From: DASYHS01 sp035998295
Lineage (GTDB): Bacteria; Pseudomonadota; Alphaproteobacteria; Azospirillales; Azospirillaceae
NCBI RefSeq assembly: GCF_035998295.1
Contig: NZ_DASYHS010000102.1
Location: 1 to 36,835, forward strand
Length of the DNA stretch: 36,835 nucleotides
Direction: 5' to 3'
Positions 32,733-36,835 of the stretch are shown here, in pieces (the stretch's first letter is position 1; every line of letters begins with the position of its first letter). The position numbers and the translations under genes were made by a program. The notes below the pieces were generated by a model. The model made no database searches. It saw only the letters and a program-made list of their open reading frames with translations, and was not told where the DNA came from.

Positions 32733-33637
32733 GTCGCGCCGCCCCAGGTCGCCCCGCCGAGCCGCTCGACCAGCAGGTCCGCGACGACGCGCACGGACGG
32801 GAGCTGGCCGCGGCGGTGCGGCATCAGCAGCGTCGTCGTCACGCCGCCCGCCGTCCAGGACGCCAGCAGCCGGACCAGGGCGCCCGTCCGGACGTGCGGG
32901 CCGCAGAGCTTGGCCGGCAGGCAGGCGATGCCCAGCCCGGCACGGGCCGCCTCCATCAGCACCACGCTCTCGTCGGCATGGAAGCGCGGCGCCGGCGACA
33001 CCTCGACCGTCCGCCCTTCCCCGTCGGCCAGGCGCCAGCGCCCGTCGGCCGACGAGACCATGAGGCCGTCCATCGCCGCGACCTCCGAAGGGTGCGACGG
33101 GGTTCCCGCCCGCCCGACATAATCGGGGGACGCGACGAGCCAGCTATGCTCGAAGCCGATGCGCCGCTGCACGAGGCCGGAGTCCGGCAACGGCCCGAAA
33201 TGGTCCCGGATCGCGATGTCGAAGCCGTCCCGCACGACGTCGACGAAGCGGTCCGTCGCGTGCAGCTCGATGCGGATCTTGGGATAGGCGTCGGCGATGC
33301 GCGGCAGCAGGCCGGCCAGGGAGAGCTGCGCGGTCGGCACGGACGCGGTGATCCGGACCGTCCCGCTCGGCTCGGCGAGCCGGCCCTTGATGACGTTCTC
33401 GGCGGCTTCCGCCTCGATCAGCATCGCAGACGCGTGCCGGTAGAAGTCCTGGCCAAGCTCGGTGACGGCGAAGCTGCGCGACGTCCGGTGGATCAGCCGC
33501 ACCCCCGCCACCCGCTCGAGCTCCAGCACGCGCTTGCTGAGCGTCGATTTCGGCACGTTGAGCTTGCGGCTCGCGGCGGCGAAGCCGCCATGGTCGACGA
33601 CCTGCACAAACACATGGAGGTCATTCAGGTTCAGCAT
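32729..33637 (-). CDS. LysR-family transcriptional regulator
   Basis: The product has 302 residues from the ATG at 33637. The N-terminal winged helix (about 1-60) reads LNDLHVFVQVVDHGGFAAASRKLNVPKSTLSKRV, a standard LysR start of the CrgA-like branch. The effector domain (about 90-290) follows with VRITASVPTAQ and ESVVLMEAARAGLGIACLP. It is divergent from the SDR gene, the usual target arrangement for LysR proteins. A palindrome lies between them. The inducer is unknown. Confidence 0.93.
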   Translation of the reverse strand: MLNLNDLHVFVQVVDHGGFAAASRKLNVPKSTLSKRVLELERVAGVRLIHRTSRSFAVTELGQDFYRHASAMLIEAEAAENVIKGRLAEPSGTVRITASVPTAQLSLAGLLPRIADAYPKIRIELHATDRFVDVVRDGFDIAIRDHFGPLPDSGLVQRRIGFEHSWLVASPDYVGRAGTPSHPSEVAAMDGLMVSSADGRWRLADGEGRTVEVSPAPRFHADESVVLMEAARAGLGIACLPAKLCGPHVRTGALVRLLASWTAGGVTTTLLMPHRRGQLPSVRVVADLLVERLGGATWGGAT

Positions 33638-33656
33638 CGATACGTCGTCCCCATGC

Positions 33657-33702
33657 GTGGACGATAGATCTACGGCATGCCGGCTACAGCCGCAACGTCC
33701 AC
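33657..33702. promoter_or_regulatory. inverted repeats in the LysR-SDR intergenic region
   Basis: GTGGACG (33657-33663) and CGTCCAC (33696-33702) are inverted copies flanking the perfect palindrome TAGATCTA (33665-33672). They lie in the 122-base gap between the two divergent starts, where a LysR protein would bind. The T-N11-A pattern was not shown. Confidence 0.35.
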
Positions 33703-33759
33703 AAGCGTATCTCCTCATCGGCGCCGATGCGGCGCGAAGCAGCGAGGAGGAAGGAAGCC

Positions 33760-34518
33760 ATGCGCTATGAAGGCACGAACGCGGTAGTGATCGGCGGCAC
33801 CCACGGCATGGGTCTCGCCACGGCGAAGATGCTGGTCGAGGGCGGCGCCAAGGTCCTCGTGACCGGCCGCAACGGCAAGAACGTGGAGGATGCCAGGCGC
33901 GAGCTGGGCACCGAGGCGCATGTCGTCCGCTCCGACGCGTCGGACATGAGCGACATCGCGCTGCTGGCAGCCGTGGTCGGCCAGAAGCTCGGCCGGATCG
34001 ACTTCCTCCACGTCAATGTCGGGGTCGCCGAGCTGGAGCCGTTCGAGCAGGTGACCGAGGCCTCCTACGACCGCCAGTTCAACGTCAACACCAAGGGCGC
34101 CTTCTTCACGGTGCAGCGCCTGTCCCCGCTGATCAGGGACGGCGGCTCGATCGTCATGACGTCCTCGGTCGCGGACGAGGGCGGCGAGGCGGGCATGAGC
34201 GTCTACAGCGCGACCAAGGCGGCGCTCGTCTCCTTCGCCTCCGGCTTCGCGGTCGAGCTCCTGGGCCGCGGGATCCGCGTCAATGTCGTGAGCCCCGGCT
34301 TCATCAAGACCCCCACCAAGGGCGTCGCCGGGCTTTCGGCCGAGGAGCGCGAGGCCTTTGAGAAAATCGGCAACGAGGTGACGCCGATGAAGCGCCACGG
34401 CACGCCCGAGGAGGTCGCGCGCGCCGTGCTGTTCCTCGCCTTCGAGGCGACCTTCACCACCGGCGCCAAGCTCGCCGTCGACGGCGGCCTCGGCCAGAAG
34501 ATCGCGGCCCCCCAATAG
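33760..34518 (+). CDS. short-chain dehydrogenase/reductase
   Basis: The product has 252 residues with AGGAGGAAGGA before the ATG. The cofactor motif is GGTHGMG at 12-18. VTGRN at 34-38 suggests NADP(H), since Arg follows the second strand. The catalytic set is S135/S136, Y149 and K153 in SVYSATKAAL. The usual NNAG reads HVNVG. The C-terminus KLAVDGGLGQK is typical. It is divergent from the LysR gene, which probably controls it, and upstream of an MFS exporter in what looks like one transcript (50-base gap). Substrate unknown. Confidence 0.92.
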   Translation: MRYEGTNAVVIGGTHGMGLATAKMLVEGGAKVLVTGRNGKNVEDARRELGTEAHVVRSDASDMSDIALLAAVVGQKLGRIDFLHVNVGVAELEPFEQVTEASYDRQFNVNTKGAFFTVQRLSPLIRDGGSIVMTSSVADEGGEAGMSVYSATKAALVSFASGFAVELLGRGIRVNVVSPGFIKTPTKGVAGLSAEEREAFEKIGNEVTPMKRHGTPEEVARAVLFLAFEATFTTGAKLAVDGGLGQKIAAPQ

Positions 34519-34568
34519 GATCGGCACCGCCGCGGGGCCCCCGCCCCGCGCCTTGCGAAGGACCGGAC

Positions 34569-36113
34569 ATGAACCCCGAACCCGACCGGGGCCGCGGCGT
34601 GCCCGCGCCCAAAGCCGGCAGGCGCGAGTGGTGGGGCCTCGCGGCTCTCGCCCTGCCCTGCCTGCTCTATTCCATGGACCTGACCGTCCTCAACCTGGCG
34701 GTCCCCCACATCACCGCCGACCTGCGACCGACGGGCGCGCAGCTGCTGTGGATCGTGGACGTCTACGGCTTCCTGCTCGCGGGCGCGCTGATCGCGATGG
34801 GCGCCGTCGGCGACCGGATCGGGCGGCGCCGCCTGCTGATGCTGGGCGCGCTCGCCTTCGGCGGGGCGTCGGTCTTCGCGGCTTTCGCGACGAGCCCGGA
34901 GATGCTGATCGCCGCGCGCGCGCTGCTGGGCCTGGCGGCCGCCACGCTGGCCCCCTCGACCCTGTCGCTGATCCGCACCATGTTCCGCGACGACCGGCAG
35001 CGCAGCTTCGCGATCGGCATCTGGATCGCCAGCTTCTCCGCCGGCGGGGCCGTCGGCCCGCTGGTCGGCGGCTTGCTGCTCGACCATTTTTGGTGGGGTT
35101 CCGTCTTCCTCGTCGCCGTGCCCGTCATGGCGGCATTGCTGGCCGTAGGGCCGTTCCTGCTGCCCGAATACCGGGACCCGTCCGGCGCGCGCACGGACTT
35201 CGTCGGCGCGGCGCTGTCGGTCCTGGCCGTGCTCGCGGCCGTCTACGGCATCAAGCACGCGGCGGCGGCCGGAATCGACCCGTCATCGATCGCGGCGCTC
35301 GCGGCGGCGGCCGTGCTCGGGGCCGCGTTCGTGCGGCGCCAGGGACGGATCGAGGCTCCCCTCGTCGATCTCGGCCTGTTCCGCAGCCCGGGCTTCGCCG
35401 TCTCCCTGCTGGTCAACCTGCTGGGCTTCTTCATGGCCTTCGGCACGCTCCTGTTCCTGGCGCAGCATCTCCAGCTCGTGCTCGGGATGCGGCCCTTCGA
35501 GGCCGGGCTCTGGACCTTGCCGTCGGCGGCCGGCTTCGTCGCGGGCTCGTTCGTCGCCCCGATGCTGGCCTCCTCCCGGCACCCGGCCGACGTCATGGCG
35601 CTCGGCCTCGTCGCGGCGGCGGCGGGCTTCGCCGCGCTGGCGTGGTCCGCATCGCAGGGCACGTTCGCGGCCCTGGTCGCGGGGTCGTTCCTGCTGTCGA
35701 TAGGGCTGGCGCCGGTATTCACGCTGGCGACCGACCTGGTCGTGGGCGCGGCCCCCGCCCATGGGGCGGGCGCCGCCGCCGCGGTCGCCGAGACCAGTTC
35801 CGAACTCGGCGGCGCGCTCGGCATCGCCGTCCTCGGCACCGTCGCGATCGCGGTCTACCGCGGCCGCGTGGCGGAAGCGCTGCCCGCGGGGCTGGCGGCC
35901 GACACCCTCGCCGCCGCCAGGGAAGGCGTCGGCCCGGCCTTGGAGGCGGCGGCGTCCCTCGCGGGCGGACACGCCGCGTCCCTTGCCGCCGCCGCCAGGG
36001 ATGCCTTCGCGGCGGCCTTCGCTACGACCTCCCTGCTCTGCGTCGCGGTCTCGCTCGCCGCGGCCTGCGTCGCCCTCGCCCTGCGGCGGGTCAGGGCGGG
36101 GACCGCACATTGA
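34569..36113 (+). CDS. MFS drug-type exporter, DHA2 (14-segment) family
   Basis: The product has 514 residues with about 14 predicted membrane segments. The family motifs are DLTVLNLAVPHI in segment 1, motif A GAVGDRIGRRRLLMLG after segment 2, and a motif C-like SFSAGGAVGPLVGGLLLD in segment 5. It would move small organic compounds outward by proton exchange. It follows an SDR gene and may export that enzyme's substrate or product. It converges on the phage scaffold-like gene with 20 bases between stops. Confidence 0.92.
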   Translation: MNPEPDRGRGVPAPKAGRREWWGLAALALPCLLYSMDLTVLNLAVPHITADLRPTGAQLLWIVDVYGFLLAGALIAMGAVGDRIGRRRLLMLGALAFGGASVFAAFATSPEMLIAARALLGLAAATLAPSTLSLIRTMFRDDRQRSFAIGIWIASFSAGGAVGPLVGGLLLDHFWWGSVFLVAVPVMAALLAVGPFLLPEYRDPSGARTDFVGAALSVLAVLAAVYGIKHAAAAGIDPSSIAALAAAAVLGAAFVRRQGRIEAPLVDLGLFRSPGFAVSLLVNLLGFFMAFGTLLFLAQHLQLVLGMRPFEAGLWTLPSAAGFVAGSFVAPMLASSRHPADVMALGLVAAAAGFAALAWSASQGTFAALVAGSFLLSIGLAPVFTLATDLVVGAAPAHGAGAAAAVAETSSELGGALGIAVLGTVAIAVYRGRVAEALPAGLAADTLAAAREGVGPALEAAASLAGGHAASLAAAARDAFAAAFATTSLLCVAVSLAAACVALALRRVRAGTAH

Positions 36114-36133
36114 GCCGCGTGCTCCCGGCCACC

Positions 36134-36820
36134 TCAGCCCCGCTCGCCGTAGAGCCGGCGGAAGCCGTCGGTCACCTTCGCGACGAAGCCGGAGTCGCGG
36201 TCGCGCCAGTAGCGCGGGTCGCGCATCATGCGCTGCAAGTCGCCCTCCGTCTCCCCGGACGCCGACGTCTCCGGCCGCAGCGCCGCCGGTTCGCCCGCCG
36301 TCATCAGGCGATGCAGCGCCAGCACGCCCTCGTAGCTGCCCGACAGGCTCTCGACCGCGTCCGGCGGCAGGTTGCGCCGCGCCCAGGCGAGGATCTGGCG
36401 CGAGTTCTCCCGCCATCCCTCATCGCCGCCGAAATGATCGACCAGGCGCTGCAGGTCGCGCTCGGCCGCCATCTCGGTGGCGATCTCGCCGATGGTCGGG
36501 ACGAGCCGCTCCGCCGCGAGGTCGTAGACGAGCTGCACCTGTTCCGGGGTGAAGCCGGCGGCGTGCAGGCGGCCGTTGATCTCCGTGTCCGGCTCGAACA
36601 GGCCGTGACTGCAGTCGACGCAGTAGCTTTCGGCCGTGTCGGGCACGCCGAGCCGGCGCAGCAGCGCCGTGCGGTCGTCCCCGTCCGGCTGCCGCGCTTC
36701 GAGTTCCAGATACGCCGCCAGCAGCGCGTCGACGCGGACGGCGCCGGTCTCGGGGTCCAGGAACCGTTCGGGGACCTGCACCGGGGGAGCATCCGGCGGG
36801 GAAGCATTGGGATCGGTCAT
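36134..36820 (-). CDS. phage capsid assembly (scaffolding)-like protein
   Basis: The product has 228 residues, with GGAGGAGA just before the ATG at the window edge. The N-terminus VPERFLDPETGAVRVDALL followed by YLELE is the typical start of scaffolding proteins in podovirus-like phages. The middle has AAGFTPEQVQLVYDLAAE. The C-terminus LQRMMRDPRYWRDRDSGFVA then GFRRLYG is again typical. It is acidic and helical, as scaffolds are. In such phages this gene lies directly between portal and capsid genes. Here the capsid gene is about 15 kb downstream on the same strand. A portal gene would be expected just beyond position 36835. The assignment is from remembered family patterns. Confidence 0.62.
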   Translation of the reverse strand: MTDPNASPPDAPPVQVPERFLDPETGAVRVDALLAAYLELEARQPDGDDRTALLRRLGVPDTAESYCVDCSHGLFEPDTEINGRLHAAGFTPEQVQLVYDLAAERLVPTIGEIATEMAAERDLQRLVDHFGGDEGWRENSRQILAWARRNLPPDAVESLSGSYEGVLALHRLMTAGEPAALRPETSASGETEGDLQRMMRDPRYWRDRDSGFVAKVTDGFRRLYGERG

Positions 36821-36835
36821 GATACGTCTCCTCCT

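Overview
The window is uniformly GC-rich with dense, short-spaced genes and strong third-position GC. Its gene families (an Atm1-type exporter, a TipF-like degenerate EAL protein, an HAD-IIA hydrolase with a DxW nucleophile motif, RHH_4 ribbon-helix-helix proteins, DUF952) point to an alphaproteobacterium, probably of the Rhodospirillales type. That placement is inference from family distribution; no rRNA or tRNA gene is visible. No CRISPR array or insertion sequence was seen.

Region A (1-3108) is the most unusual part. Four small paralogous acidic peptides of about 40 residues (the first cut by the window edge) are followed by a YcaO-domain enzyme and an overlapping SAM-methyltransferase. 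This is the layout of a ribosomally made, post-translationally modified peptide (RiPP) locus. The peptides have no cysteine. Their N-terminus starts MGY with a conserved Ser/Thr at position 9 and Phe at position 11, and they end in a conserved acidic tail. A 13-bp palindrome separates the peptides from the enzymes.

Region B (3125-12924) is mostly ordinary chromosome: MeaB GTPase, an Atm1-like ABC exporter, a beta-lactamase-fold hydrolase with Cys in place of the catalytic Ser, two tandem ribbon-helix-helix proteins, an HAD phosphatase, a TipF-like protein, PyrD, a DUF952 protein, and a 72-residue protein behind a sigma-54-like promoter.

Region C (12969-21141, all minus strand) is a podovirus-type morphogenesis operon. 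In transcription order it holds major capsid protein, a small protein, tail adaptor, tail nozzle, a coiled-coil internal-virion-like protein, tailspike, large terminase and a shortened cell-wall hydrolase. No portal, integrase, repressor or replication gene is seen here. A protein with scaffolding-protein features lies at the far right end (36134-36820), on the same strand.

Region D (21392-36113) lies between scaffold and capsid genes. It encodes a peptide uptake and breakdown system: a gamma-glutamyltransferase-like protein, two MlrC (M81) metallopeptidases, a complete Dpp/Opp-type ABC transporter with fused ATPases, and a divergent M20 peptidase. A LysR regulator, an SDR and an MFS exporter follow. 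The simplest reading is that about 15 kb of metabolic genes interrupts a prophage between its scaffold and capsid genes, or that the phage genes are a domesticated remnant broken by rearrangement.
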